39,216 nucleotides of DNA, from positions 85,848-125,063 of the forward strand of contig VHZZ01000493.1 in NCBI GenBank assembly GCA_009801015.1, in the 5' to 3' direction. Below are positions 16,793-29,825 of the stretch, piece by piece (the first letter of the stretch is position 1; every line of letters starts with the position of its first letter). The DNA comes from Silene noctiflora. Lineage: Eukaryota; Streptophyta; Magnoliopsida; Caryophyllales; Caryophyllaceae. Below the pieces are notes generated by a model. That model ran no database searches and was not told where the DNA came from. It saw only the letters and a list, made by a program, of their open reading frames with translations. A program made the position numbers and the translations under genes.

Positions 16793-19700
16793 TTAAGTCG
16801 GTATAAGAGCCAATATTTGGTTCCGGATGATTCCCATGCATTTCTGTATCTCTGAATATACAGGAAGGTTTTGTGAACAGCGCGGTTGCAGACTTGTGAC
16901 AGCAAAGTCTAGTATCTGTGCAACCTCAGCTGGCGGGAACTGACGCTCTGTACATTTCTGCAATATGCATGAAGTGTTAAATCACAAAATCATATACTCC
17001 GTATTCCCTAAGAAACACAAGCGCTATTTCGTTACATAATCAACAGTATTTCTTAATGAGTCTACCAAGGACAGAGAGAAATAAATTCATAAGAAAACCC
17101 TTATGAACGAAATCAAGCACGGATGACCGATTGCAATAGCAAGTTAAGCCTTAATACTATAGAAGGTACTTCCATTTTTTTAGATGCTTTGCATACTGCT
17201 TCTTAGAATAAGGTTCACATTTGATATGTCATAACAAAGGCTTCACACTGGAATTTTTTCTGTTTACTTAATGGGTGGTTAATGCTTTGGAGTTGGACGA
17301 TTTCGTCCTGGTTCCTAATTACAGAAATTGCACCATATTTGTCCACTTGCCTCCATTGTTTATTATTTTACTATATTACATGTGAATCTTACTCCAAAAC
17401 AAAGGGAGCATGTGTAAGGGTAAAACACCATCCAAAAGGGACCAAGGACAAAGGAAAGGTGCAGCGAGCCAGCGGCAGTCAGACACGTAACACAGTCGTA
17501 CTTTTTTCTAAATACGTATAGAAATTATATACCCAAATGATTAGATTTGCATTTCATGGCAGAGAACCAGTATTTTCTCCTTACATGATGGAACTATATG
17601 CACATACCATTCTTAATAAAGAAGGCCTTTCTAAATATGGCAAGTTCCTCTGCTCCTCTCTCTGGCAGTCAGAGATGGACAGGTGGCCAAGAGCCAGATA
17701 AGGGATTGATAATAATCGGCCGTTTACAGGCCTGTCAGACCGTGAAACTTAGATGGCCTGGTTTAGCATGCAACAATAACTTCCATTTAATTCTTGTAGA
17801 TGGCATGCTGTGTTTATGGTGAATAGTAACAATCACAATACCAAAGCCAAATATAACCAGTAGGAAGCAAATATTAAAACATACCTGAATCATTAGCAAT
17901 GTAGACACACAATTTGAGATGAGCTCTGAGGGAACTTGTGCTTCTCCATCAGAAGATACTTTGTTTGAACAGACACCATATGCTTGATTCTGACAAGATA
18001 AACTCCCGTTAAGTTCAGTGGCTTGCAGTGGCAGAGTGGATTTGTCAACCGAAGGCCAATTAGTCACACGATCTGCATCATTAGCAACTTTATGACTTAT
18101 ATTTGCTGCTTCCTTTAGTTGAGAAACGACCTGGAACAAGTGACAAGAGGTTAGAAAACATGAGCCACTAGATCAAGCATAGTTTTAATAAGAGATCGAA
18201 CTCCGCCACAATAGGTATCCTGGAACTTGGCATTATGGCAATCTACCATCCAAACAAAAGCACAATCATGATTTTTAAAGAAAATTTCACACATAATTCT
18301 GTACAACCGTCACCGATAGATCATATGTTACACTTGTAGGTCCATCAATAAATCCATGCATCTTTCTTTACTATGAAAGTAAACAAACCAAGCCTAACCT
18401 ATCGAAGGACAAAACCACCTTGTGCCAAGCATGAAGGACGAAAATACTTGCATTATGCACATCCAGTATCTATCACGTAGTGACCTCACAGGCAAAGCCC
18501 ACAAGAGCTAAAGTCATTCTTAGTGAAAAAGAAGACTAGTTTCCATAGTTCCAAAATCCAACATCCACCAATGAACCCCTGGATATAGTTCCCAGGAATA
18601 GAAGAGAACATAACTTACATTGTACTTCGATAGGGGAATTACACTAGAAGCCAACTGAATGTCTCAAATACAACATCATTCACCCGAATAGTATTGGTCA
18701 ACGGTGGTGTTTTAGTTGAACGCATACTTTAGAAAACAAAAGCTTCACGTATATGCCATGACACCTATTATATTAATATAGCTCTCATTTCTCGCTAAGT
18801 TGGTCGTATATTCACAATCTTATAGAGAGTGTTTCAACTTTTCACTACCATGCAACCAGTTTTGCGTTTTTAGCTCCTGAGATCATACACGACCATTTCC
18901 TTCAGAAAGCTTCACCGCCTTAACTTCACATTCAAGTAATGTAAAAATCAAATGAAGAGATGTCTTGTGTGATATTCAGAATGTTTCTTCCTACATTTAA
19001 CATACTCAGATACTCTGTCCATCCATTTTTTTAATCTTCATGATACATTGCGTGCGCACATCGTTTAAGACTTTAAGAGCTTTAGGAATATGTTGGTGAA
19101 AAATGAAAGTTGAGTAAATATGTGGGGTTGAAACAACAATAGCCACAGAAAACAGACAAAAGAGAAAAGATTCCAACGTAAGAAGTTTAAAGATGCAGCA
19201 AAAAAAAAGAGGAAAGGAGGTAGTTTAAAAGTGGATGGAGGGAGTACAATTTATAGCTAGTCACACAATTGCAGAGAGCATGCCTAGAAGTTATTGTAAG
19301 ATGAACAAACTCCTCTCACAATATAATCCCCCGGTATAGAATAATGAAAATGAAGAATCTGACATTCTGACTAGAGCTCGATAGTTTTACCTGAAGCACG
19401 GCATCAACCATCTTTCGGGCATTTACCCTGGACGAATCAACAATTTCGTAAACTTGGGAGCCTGTCTCCTGAGAATCAGGTGGCAAGCAATTGAGAGGGG
19501 TAACAATGTTGCCACGATGCTCTAAAATTGACATCGGCTTATGCCCAGTCAGTCCAGCGCTCCCTTGATAAGTATTACGCTGTCTTAGGCATAATAAAGC
19601 TGACGAAACCTACAGAACAATGGAACAGAGATCAGAAAAACAGCTTTGTTTGCAGGACACAATGTGAATGATGCAAGTACGTAACTACAGAGCTAACTTG

Positions 19701-22700
19701 CAATTGACATATCTCTTTGACAGAGTAATAATGTAGTTCAGGAAAAATGTATATACATAACCATATAACATGCCTGATCCAAAATCTCATTTAATTGCAC
19801 AAGCACAGCCGCATATTGCTTCTTGAAAGAATCTACGCCCTTAAGAGAGCTATTTTCCGAAACATCGTCATTCATGCGTTTCAATTCATTCACCAATGCA
19901 TTCTGCAAAACACAATAGCATAGCTAAGCAACAAGGGATTGGCAAGACCAACGCCACAATAAATTAATAAAGTTAATTTCGCAAATTAGATTAAATCAAT
20001 TAAGAGCTTGGAAAGGGAGGAAAGGTGATGGAGGGAAGGGGAGGGGAGAATGAAATAATTGAGTATTCCTCAAAATCTTTCCTATGTTGGAACTTGGAAG
20101 GGTTCTAATTTGCCTTGGAGGAGGGAAAATGGATGCCTCAATCTCCCTCCCTCTCAATTTCCCTCCGAGGCTATTTGCTAACTAAACAATGAAAACTGTC
20201 TCTCTATCTCCCTCCCACCATTGCCCTTTAAACTCCACCATCCAAACAATCCCGAACGGTTGGGGATTGCTGAATGCTGACATGGCAAGATGGCATGGTT
20301 GTCCACAAGTCCCCCACCATACACTAAACCAAACTTCATAGCGAAATAATTATGCTGGCAAACTCTTCAATAGGACAGCTTTAGCAAGGAGGCCAACAGA
20401 ACTATTCTGAAAGAAATTTCAGTAACAACTTTGTGGTACATCCTAACATATATACCTTTTTATCGAGAGCACACGTCAATTCTGCTAAAGCACGGATATC
20501 AGCCTCCTTTGCTTGTATCTGGGACAGAGCAGACTGCTTATAAGTAATTGCTGGCTGGGGGCTGACAAGTTCACTATGCCCTACCTTACAATGTGCATTT
20601 GGACTTACAAAACCCTCCTTGGCACAAGAAAAAATATTAAAAAGAATCAGTGCAATGCAGCTTTTCACATATATATTAAACACATAAGGCAACTAGGACT
20701 TCAACATCTAGAAGAGTTGTCAAACTAGCTGCAGTACAGAATTTACAGCCTACATGAGTATCATCATCTATAAGTGGTTTACTCTTAAGAAAAAAAAAAA
20801 AGGATCCATACATGTACATCACATACTACATTCACACGAGCGGCTGGCTACAATAATGGTTTTGTAGCAAAGTACAAGTCAACATTCTATTTCAACTACA
20901 CCAACGCAGAAGCCTGTCGCATTTCACTTAAATAACATCCGTGACATGACACTTTGAAACTCCAAAACATTGCAGATTGTTCTAAAAAGAGGTCATAAAT
21001 TATAATGGTATTATGATTTGTCACAATGGGAATGGAGGTAACGGGAAGGAATCAGCTCTCCTCTAATTTTCTCATATATTGTCATTACTACCTAACAAGG
21101 TTGCATTCAAGGAAACAAAGAATTCATCAACACCATCAATTTTTGTATGTTCGATCTTGGTTGTAGTTTTCCCCAATCTGAAAACTATTTTATATTGCCA
21201 TTACCACATATTAATAAGTATCGAACAAACTACAAAGGTGCAGAAGAGTTAAGATAGTTCATGCACTTCATAAAAATGTGTAAGGAACACACAATGCAAC
21301 GAAAGCCTCCCGAATCTCAAAAGAACAAGATAACAAAATAACTTATAGTAGTTGTTTCATGCATGCATCTAGGGTCAACCATAGAGAAAATTTCTTCAAA
21401 AATTTATAGAAAGCTCCTGTTCAGTTTTATTGAGGAACATATGGGAGGATTGTGTGATTTCAGTAGAAGATTGGTTATTTGGTTAGCTTACTGAGGTTAT
21501 AAACTTTTTAAAGAGAACCCAATCATAAGACCAGCACAATCAACTTACCTTTGCGTGCTTTGTCATATTGTTTGTAAGAAAACCAGGAGAGACATCTGAG
21601 GCACCATCAACTATTTCCACCTTATGGCTCGGAGTAATTTTACTGAAATCTTCCTTCATCCTATCATCTGATCTTTCAGAAACATTGAACTGCTTTAAAG
21701 CTTCATACAGCTTATCCACGACAATATTGTGTCTCTTCAGAGATGTGGGCATATTTTCCAAAGGATTTAAGGGCATGCAATCAATGTCCTGGATGATTCG
21801 ATAGGCAATCAAAACTTTTCAATTTCCAATCACCCAACATTATCAATTAGATGGACAAAAATATCAAAATTGAGCTAAACTGAAATTGGAAAATTCAAAA
21901 TTTAGCTGCTTTGGATGAACAGCCATATACAGTACCTTGACAAATTCAACTCCGAGATCAGGCTTATCAAACTGGACCCGGCATCTATTGTGATCTACCG
22001 TCAATATACTTCCGTTGTGAACCTCTCTTGTTTGAGGGTGAATAGAAATAACACGCTGGCCCACGGTTAAAGGGCGAGCTAAGTCTGCTGGTAGTCCTTC
22101 TCTTTTGCCCATACTCAGTTCAGTGTAGTGATGCCTAACAGATTCACGGTAGTAATTGAGTTTCTCCTTTTCTTCATTCAGAAATTGCTCTGAAAACCTC
22201 CGTGGTTTTCCCAGTGAGCTGCATTAAAACCAGAAAGCCCGAATTTTATTCGATATCGCATGAACCGCATGTTAAAAGTGTGCAAAAAATGCAAAAGTAC
22301 CACTTATATGGAATATTTGCTTGCTATACGGAAGCATGTGTAACGTAAGATACAGGTATAATCAAGACTTCTGTATACAACTATACATACAGCACTAATG
22401 AAGCTACTGGCAATCACTGGGAAAGTACTAGCCAAAAAGCATAGATTACAACAAACAAATGGTGTTTTTTCCCATCGGGGACTCGAAGACATAACCAGAT
22501 ACTGGGCACTGAGATAGTATATCATTTGCAAACAAAACATATAGCCAGGTGCTTGTATTCCTTCCAAAGCGAACCCGAACAAACGCATCCAATAAAAGGC
22601 CAGCAGGCCCTTTGCACCCTCACAATTGCAAGGAGTTGATTCTAAGGCTTAAATTAAGTCCATACAGCGAAGGAATATAAAAATTTCACATCTGACAACT

Positions 22701-25700
22701 ACCCATCACATTACACCCATCAAAACACAAGAGAGGTATTGAGATTCAAGACCAATAATAAAATTTGGTTGGCTACCATGCAGTGTAATATGAAACCCGA
22801 TTCAATAGGAACAAAATTATAGAACAATATCAGCCCTGTAAATGACGGGTAATGGACTAATGTAGTCGGATTGTGCGCATACTATACTCTATCTGAACAA
22901 CACAAAGAGGATGGTTCCTGTGATCCAAAATTGCCTCGAGAATTGCGTTGAAATGATTGCTACTATTAGTCTATTACCATATAAATTGCAGTTTGTAAGG
23001 GTAACTAGTCGTAAATTAGAATACTTCCAAGGAATTGCAGGGGAAAAAATAACTGCATAAAGTACCTTCTAATGACTCCCCACTCGACACGAGTTAGCCT
23101 CGGGACATGACCCAGCCCCACATGATACAGGTACTCGACAAACTCACTCTTGGCAAACCAGGGGTAGTCAATTGCACTGTAAAACCACTCACAGACACAC
23201 CATCGTCTTACACGGTAATTTGATAGACAATTGGTAAGCTTCTCCTGCAATCACAGAAATCAGTACTAAATAAGCAGCTCCACAACCACCCTAAGAAGTC
23301 AATTACAGAAAACCTCTTTAGAAAGTTTTTTACCTTGAACTGATCTATATTATCAAGGCTAAATAATCTCGATGCAATAGATTTGTCATTAACTAAAGTC
23401 TCCAGGTTCTTGAGATCTCTGGAATTCCTGTTAATATGTTCTTTGTTCAATTTACGTCTGCTTCTAGATTTGGTATTGATATTTGCAGGAGCCTGCAAAG
23501 GCGATACTGCCTGATCATCACCTTCCTTCTTAATATCAGTACTTGAAGAACAATGTTCTGAACTCCTCACTAACTGCCCAAGATAATGACGAGAAGCATT
23601 TTGAGATGAACGCCTACTTTTTGTAACTGGCTTGATCCCCTGTTCTAAAACCTAAAAGCACGAAAAGAAACACAAATAAATACAAGTTACAGCTTATTGA
23701 ATAAAATGGCAACTTGGATACCGCAAACAAGAGAGGGCGTTTAGTAAACAGCTCAAAATCCCCGTTCGCTTAAAACGGATTGAGCGAGACTCAAAGGTCA
23801 TGCACTCACACTCATGACCGATTGTCGAGAGCCATGTATAATTCTGACAAGTTTCAAAAATGTTCTTCAAGATAAAGAAAACTAAATAGACATATTTTAC
23901 CTCTTTCTGTGAAAAGCTTTCATCAGCGCCCGCTTTAACATCTGTCGCTGATGTCTGCTAAGATAAATCATTAGCCAGTCGATATAGAAATAACAAGTGA
24001 ACAAAAAAAATCACAATCTGAAATAAATAAAACAAAACCATCAGGTGAACTAACTTTAAGCACAGAGGACTTTTGTTTTCGTCTCCGAATGCCTGAATCT
24101 TTCATTTCTTCTATGAGCCTTGAATCAGGACCTGAGAATTTTCCACATTTCACTGTTTTAGACTCCAAAACTTCAGTGTTGTGAGCAGATTGATCTCTTT
24201 TATTCTTAGATGGTGATGCTCGTTTTGTTCTAGCAATAACTATTTTTTGTGGCCTGGACTGGGCAATATCACTCTCCTTTACTTCCCTGAACGGCATAGT
24301 CGATTCTGAAAAGACAATTAAACAGATTAGTATTAGATATTACGTAACACATCAGTTAGTAAGTAATGCTCAGAATCTCTAGGGATTGATTAGTAAAAAG
24401 TCAATACTGTAGCCAGGAACACCTTGTATTATATTACTACACATTCAGGACCTTGAATTGATATAATAAAATAAAATTACGGGGGGCAGCTTTTTAAACT
24501 AAGGATATAATTCCCACAATAAGATTAGAAAACGGTCAACTATTGTGGGAAAAAAACAGTACAAAAATGTTCCCAATCTTTATCAGACAGCAGGAACGAA
24601 ACAGTATAAAGAAGCAGACATATTTTTACATAGTATATTCAAAATCAAAGGAATATTATGATTGTTAACGAGTCTTAGACACATAAGTTTGCCTCACAGT
24701 TACGAAAAAAAAAGTTTCTCAAAGAACGAAATTCATACCTGCCTCGGCAGTAGTAGATGGCATCATGAAGGACAAATCAGCTAAAGCTTGAAGGGCGTCC
24801 AAAGCTACACTTTCATCTACGCAAAGATAAGAATTGGTTACTCTCCTTTTAAGAAAGGATTCAAGTGCAAGACAACCATAATTCTATACTTAAGAAAAAG
24901 AGGTGTCGAAGCTGCGTAGGAAAAGTTGGAACAGCCTCTTCAGAAAAAGCACTAGGGTAGTACCATGGTCGTATACTGAGATACAGACACCCATTGCAAT
25001 TAAAAAAGATCTAGAAATCAAGCATACCTCCACCAAACAGAACCTTTTTGCTCCTCTTTTTAGATGCCTGGCCTGGTGGTCGAACAAAAGCAAGATTTCT
25101 ACTTTCAGCACCTAGTTTACTATCAAAACTGCTGAACTTTTGACCTTCTTCAGTCCCACTGCACGCCTCCCTTATATCATCCACATCATGGTCTGCACCG
25201 TCTTCAATTTCTACCTTCTTTACATAGGACTTCCTTGGATTCTGTTGAACTGATGTACCACCTATTTTCCTGCCAGTGAAGTGAGGTTTCTCTCTATGAA
25301 ATCTATTATTGCCTTCTGTACTTCCCAAGCTTCCTTCACAAGCATCATCAGCTACTTCATTTCCAGTATTTTTTGCACTTGACATCTCTGATTCAGAACA
25401 CTACAAGATAATTCATTTATCAAGGTCTCGAGCTAATAATAATACACTAAGACTAAAACGATGCAACAAAAAAAAAAAAAAAAAAAAAAAAAAATTATCG
25501 ATAAAGTACCCTTCTTTCACCAAAAGCAGCAGGTGATGTCGTAGCAGTCTCCTTTTTCCTATTAGGTGTTTGAGAGGCCTGAGGAGAACCACCCCTATGT
25601 GATGCCTCAGCTAACGTCAGTGCCACCTCATGGGCAACATCATCATCATCATTATCAGCATCCAACTTTGACTTTTGCCCTTGTTTGGGAGGAGAAATAT

Positions 25701-28519
25701 ACTTTTCAATGCTATCATGAGTATATCTTACGGGGATGCGAGGTGTCCTTTTTCCAACTGCTCTAGGCTGGTTTCCTAAGTGTTGCAATATGAAACAAAC
25801 ATGCAGAACAACATAAGTGGTCATGTAACATTGATGGTAATTCTCGCTAAATTCGCTAGTATGGTTTCAGTTTCGATCTAAATAAAATGAGGACATCATT
25901 CCACTTATGCAAATGAGATTTTACCATCTGGACGCCTTTTCTTTAGCAGTGACAAACAACCATAAGAAGTAGGCAGAGACTGAGAACGAGACCCATCCGA
26001 TAGATGTCTATCCAATCCTCTCGTTTTGGGTTGTAGTTTTCCACGAGGACGCTTATGAGGCTTTCGAACAGTTCCAACACCGTCATTGCTCTCCTGCTCA
26101 CTATCACTTCCCTCCTGAAAGGTTGTAACCAAGAAACTTGCCAGTGAAATCAAGGTTATCATTACATTTCATCTCAAATCATACAGTTTTCATAAGAAAG
26201 AAGGCTGTATTACAAAATATCATTTGGTAAATACTCTATCTCCTATACTGATAGAATTCCGCAGTTGAATTTAAGGGCGATGCTTATTGATAACTCAAGT
26301 CAGTCAACCTCAAAACTCTAAATTCATTGTCCCCTTTTTGGGATCCTTGATAGGGAATTTACAAAAGAGGGTTCATAAAGTGAGGACATGTGGAGAGCAC
26401 GTTTCTCATTTACTTTTCTTTTTTTCTTTTTTTGTTCTGTAGAAGAGGGTGTTATGCTGTCTGGCAAAACAAATATGGATTACTCTAACTTGCCTCCCAA
26501 CGGTCTTGCAGACTGCCACTGATGTTGACATATTAGGCACATAATATAAAAACATTGAACAAAGTAATATGAAACCAAGAGACGATGGCAATTGGCAAAG
26601 GTAAATAAGGTCATGGCTTAGCCAATAAAAAGAGAGCAGTCTGTAGCCCAAGTCTCACCAGGATAGAATAATGGTCTGTCATCATTGCTATTAAACCAAC
26701 CACAGATGCTGTTCCTTCTGGAAGAGACAAGTACGCCTGAAATAAATATGCAATCTTAAGCAGTTGCTTCATTTAAAAGATAACTCTTTTGTGGATTCAA
26801 GAGTACAAAAATTCAATAAAAAGTAAAAACCAACACCACACAAAGCAGTTAAGAAGACAAATGCAATATTTATATTAAGTAAATAAAAAAATAAAAAATA
26901 AAAACAAATCTACCAAAAGGAAAACACTTATTGATATCTAAGAAGAAATTTCAAGTATATGTTAGCGTTGTTTATTCACTTCACAAAAAGAACAAGGGAC
27001 AAACTTATCAAGCAACAAAATTGTAACCCGCTGGAATATCGCTCTGGTGCGGTTAGAAGTTAGCAATCCACTGTGAATTGGTGAATTACGATGAAAGTCA
27101 CATAGATGAAAATACTGCTAACATAGGGGTGCCTAGCTATGAAAAATCCAAACCTATGGTCAACAATAAGTATAATGGTTCCATAGAAATAAAGCATCTT
27201 ATCCCGACTTCCACAGAATGCATGCTACACTACGTGAATTCTTTAAGGTAAAGTGGAGGTAGTAGTACAACAACAAAGACACCAAAACATAAATATATCC
27301 CAGGCAAATAGCATCATCACGGACTCACGGTTATTACACTAATTTGATGCACCAAATTCACAAATGAATGCAAGCACGAATAGCATCATATTCCTTTAGA
27401 CTGGCCATTAAATCAATTGTAGCAGTTGGAGTTAAATCTACAAGGTCAGGTACAAAGTACAGTTTCTATCAGCAGGAACCGGGAACCCTCTGCCACTATA
27501 AACCAGCATCAGGAGCAAGTTGGTAAAAAACCACTGCACATCCAATAGGAAACTAGGAAATGAAATGGTGAAGCTTAAAATTGGCTATCACCCAACCATT
27601 CTTACCCTATTCATAGTGTATAGGGCCTCTACCATTTCCAGAGACCGATTACGCACCGCTGCAGCCACCTATGGACCAATAAATGCAAGTTTAAATTGTT
27701 GGAACAGTCAAAAAGGATGGAAAGAGAATGTTTTTAGAAAAGGGAGCAAAATGTAAACAAAATTAATGAGAAAGTTTATCCGACCTTCTTCCAATCCTTC
27801 CCATATTTGCGATATGCCTCATAAAAGCGCTGAAGCTCTTCTTTGCTCCACTGAGGTCCTAACATATCAGATACCTTTCGCTTCTATGCATACAGAAGAC
27901 ACAGTTAAATACTAGAAAACATACCAAAAATTAGCATGGATTAAAATAAAAGGGCAACAAATTACTGCCACAAAGCATTATATATCACCTCTATCCCACT
28001 TTTGTTGTCCCAGTTTGATTTTGGCCACTAATTTCACCAACATTTTGTAGCGATCAGTGCATAATGTATCTAAAGATCTGTCAGACTTTATTTTCATATT
28101 ATTGTATATAAAAGTAGCTAGTCTCTACTGTGAGAAAATGTTGGTCAAAGTTGGTATCATTTAACCACGAAAGTCAACTAGTGATAATATAAACGAGATG
28201 CGAAACACATAGCTGAGTACCTAAAACAATAGTCCACAAAACCATGTTTCACAAACTCATTCCTAAGCAGGCTTGCACTTCAGTGAGGTAATACATTTCA
28301 CTCGATAATCTCACCACACCATACATTTGCATTACCTTCAGCGTATTCACATCTAAAGTAGGCAGGTAAAACTAAAACGAAATATGCAACAAGAATACAT
28401 AATATAACACCCACCCGCTTATTACTTTTACTGGGACTATTTCCACCTTTGCTGGGAGAAACCTCATTCGAATATGGGAGACGCTTATTCACGCTCCTCG
28501 ATTTTCTCACTGGAGCCAT
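16793..28519 (-). CDS. ALY: ALWAYS EARLY (LIN-9/Mip130-like) protein
   Basis: Nineteen coding exons, in transcript order: 28519-28415, 27883-27785, 27668-27606, 26736-26659, 26114-25925, 25775-25510, 25400-25028, 24816-24739, 24305-24055, 23957-23901, 23651-23334, 23244-23066, 22218-21936, 21788-21549, 20617-20456, 19902-19774, 19609-19391, 18130-17885 and 16957-16793. All phases agree and give 1166 residues, in the range of plant ALY proteins. The N-terminus [13 protein letters not shown] leads into a SANT/Myb-like domain at about 38-100 ([20 protein letters not shown]). An acidic and basic middle part includes [15 protein letters not shown]. The DIRP domain follows at about 640-735 ([30 protein letters not shown]), then the LIN-9 motifs [20 protein letters not shown] and DIDCMPLNP. 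The C-terminus ends LALIPT. LIN-9 proteins are core subunits of nuclear DREAM/MuvB-type complexes that control cell-cycle and developmental genes with E2F, RBR and MYB3R. The intron after exon 16 uses a GC donor. Confidence 0.93.
16958..17884. other. Intron 18 of the ALY gene
   Basis: A 927-bp intron between the last two coding exons. Plus-strand frames here (17282-17521, 17598-17822) show no domain. No transposon end is recognised. Confidence 0.6.
19011..19246. mobile_element. Stowaway-like MITE in ALY intron 17
   Basis: TACTCTGTCCATCCATTTTT at the left is mirrored by AAGTGGATGGAGGGAGTA at the right. The ends follow the CTCCCTCCRT type with a TA target dinucleotide at each side (19011-19012 and 19245-19246). 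It is about 236 bp and non-coding. The rest of the 1.26-kb intron shows nothing clear. Confidence 0.75.
19610..19773 (-). other. GC-AG intron of the ALY gene
   Basis: The exon before it ends ...GATCAG and the next bases are GCATGT; the acceptor is TGTAG before GTTTCG. Only this border keeps the protein in phase and joins LNEILDQ to [15 protein letters not shown], the arrangement expected for ALY. CAG|GCATGT fits the minor GC-donor class. Confidence 0.8.
20005..20262. mobile_element. GGAGGGAAGG/TTTGCTAACTAAACAA element in ALY intron 15
   Basis: A purine-rich left half (GGAGGAAAGGTGATGGAGGGA), the middle AAATCTTTCCTATGT and a pyrimidine-rich right half (TCCCTCCCTCTCAATTTCCC, then GCTATTTGCTAACTAAACAA) form an imperfect inverted structure. 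A second copy with the same landmarks lies in an ObgC intron at about 33160-33420. Confidence 0.6.
20618..21548. other. Intron 14 of the ALY gene
   Basis: A 931-bp intron with no recognisable feature beyond A+T-rich DNA and a short A tract at about 20791. Confidence 0.5.
22219..23065. other. Intron 12 of the ALY gene, inside the DIRP-coding region
   Basis: An 847-bp intron that splits the DIRP domain in phase 2 between IR and SLGKPRRF. Frames within it (22304-22588, minus) have no domain. Confidence 0.6.
25468..25494. repeat. A27 homopolymer in a 109-bp ALY intron
   Basis: Twenty-seven consecutive A on the plus strand (T on the ALY transcript) begin 15 bases after the donor of intron 6 (25401-25509). 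The length is likely variable or uncertain in the assembly. Confidence 0.9.
26737..27605. other. Intron 3 of the ALY gene
   Basis: An 869-bp intron between the exons ending TMNR and starting AYLSLPEG. Nothing else recognised. Confidence 0.5.
27989..28185 (-). mobile_element. Stowaway-like MITE remnant in ALY intron 1
   Basis: The plus strand begins CACCTCTATCCCACTTTTGTTGTCCCAGTTTG, a worn form of the CTCCCTCCGTCCCA ends of plant Stowaway elements. The other side holds GTTGGTCAAAGTTGGTATC and AAAGTCAACT, which commonly occur at the opposite end of the same elements. The target dinucleotides are not clear. Confidence 0.5.
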
Positions 28520-28536
28520 AGTTGAGCTTTACTTGG

Positions 28537-29341
28537 CTGCCAGACATAAGTAGAACTGAGCATCAATCACACACCAAAATGCATAATCACACAAAAAAAA
28601 TTTAAAATGAGATGACCAACAATTTTGGAAAATAAAAAAAGGCTAAATCAATGTGTTTTACACAGAATACATTTAGAAACCAGCTACAACGCAAAAAAAA
28701 ACCGGAACTTTCAGCATTTCCACAAAGTATTAGTAACAACAATCAAATGTACTTTAGTTACAACACCTATATCCCCAAAACCGACCCGAAATGGAATCAC
28801 AAAATCAACAAAAAAACTAACCAATAAAATACCTAACGCGACATAACAAATCAATTAGTATTAGTATTAAGAACTTTCAAAAAGCAACTAAATCAATGTG
28901 TTCCACACAGACTACACTTAAAGCCGAGGTATAAGGCCGAAAAAACTCGACTTTCGTGCACATTATAGCTCAAAGCTGCATTTCCACAATGTATTAGTAA
29001 CAACAATCAAATGTACTTCAGTTATTCAACCTAAAACCCCGAAATCGACACCGAAACTTTGAGAGGATATCAAAACACCCAATTTCTCACCAATTAAAGC
29101 TAAAATCAGAACAAAATAAATTCAAATTAAGTCAATCCACATGCATGAGAAATCAAATTGAACTCACTTTAACAATTCACCAACCACATTTCAACCAAAA
29201 ACACGAACAATCAAACAAAATCAAAAACTAAACACAATCATAAAATCATAAAATCAATAAAACTTAGTAAATTAAAAACCTAAGAATTAATCAATTCAAA
29301 CATAACAACACAAATTAGTAGTAGAATTAAGTATATAATAC
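28537..29341 (-). other. Probable 5'UTR intron of the ALY gene
   Basis: On the transcript strand a good acceptor (GTCTGGCAG) lies at 28537-28545, 17 bases before the ATG. A donor-like CCGAG|GTATTA lies at 29342. Joining them makes a leader exon upstream of about 29342 and an 805-bp leader intron. No other long feature explains the nearly 1 kb between the ATG and the promoter-like DNA. Confidence 0.5.
28642..29055. repeat. Direct duplication in the ALY leader intron
   Basis: CTAAATCAATGTGTTTTACACAG ... CATTTCCACAAAGTATTAGTAACAACAATCAAATGTACTT at 28642-28755 recurs at 28887-29018 with a longer middle. The spacing is about 245 bp. The right-hand 45 bp are almost identical between the copies. 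Confidence 0.7.
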
Positions 29342-29465
29342 CTCGGAAATCAGTGAGAAGTAAGTTATATGATCAATTAAGCAATTAATGAAGAAAGTTC
29401 ATATGAATTGGGATGAAAATGGTGTAGAGAGAGGAGAAAAGGGGGAAGAAATTAGGGATTTAAAA

Positions 29466-29473
29466 GCGCGAAA
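29466..29473 (-). promoter_or_regulatory. E2F-type site upstream of ALY
   Basis: On the ALY strand this reads TTTCGCGC, a perfect match to the plant E2F consensus TTTSSCGC. It lies about 125 bp upstream of the proposed leader-exon donor, near where transcription should start. ALY/LIN-9 proteins work with E2F factors, so control by the same factors is plausible. Confidence 0.5.
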
Positions 29474-29639
29474 TGTTGAAAAGAAATGGTGGAATTATTT
29501 TTGTTGTGAAATTCAGTGCTTTTGATTTTTATCTTTTTCCGTTTTCTCATTTTGTCGATTTTTTTCAGGTTTTACATTTTAAATTTTTAAATTTCGAGAT
29601 GCTGTCAAATTATTTGTGCTAGTAGTTATTCCGTATTGG

Positions 29640-29820
29640 AATCGAGGGATGTCAGTGGGACGGGTTTTGAGTTATCTTGTGACTGTTTAAGTCTTTTTAC
29701 GACTTAATTTTAGCTCAATTCAGTTCACTTAATTCAACTCGGCTAATTTCAGTTCTATTTATCTCAACAAATTTCGATTCAAATCATCTCGCTTCTATTT
29801 AGTCCAAAAGAACAAGCCTA
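29640..29820. repeat. Second degenerate CAGTTCA/CTCAATT array
   Basis: Short words such as TTAGCTCAATTCAGTTCAC, AATTCAACTCGGC and TTTCAGTTCTATT are repeated imprecisely, ending in CCAAAAGAAC. It matches the array at 2098-2290 in composition. Confidence 0.5.
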
Positions 29821-29825
29821 AGAGT

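Noticed and set aside
17282..17822. Two plus-strand open frames in ALY intron 18
   Set aside because: No domain; located inside a supported intron on the opposite strand.
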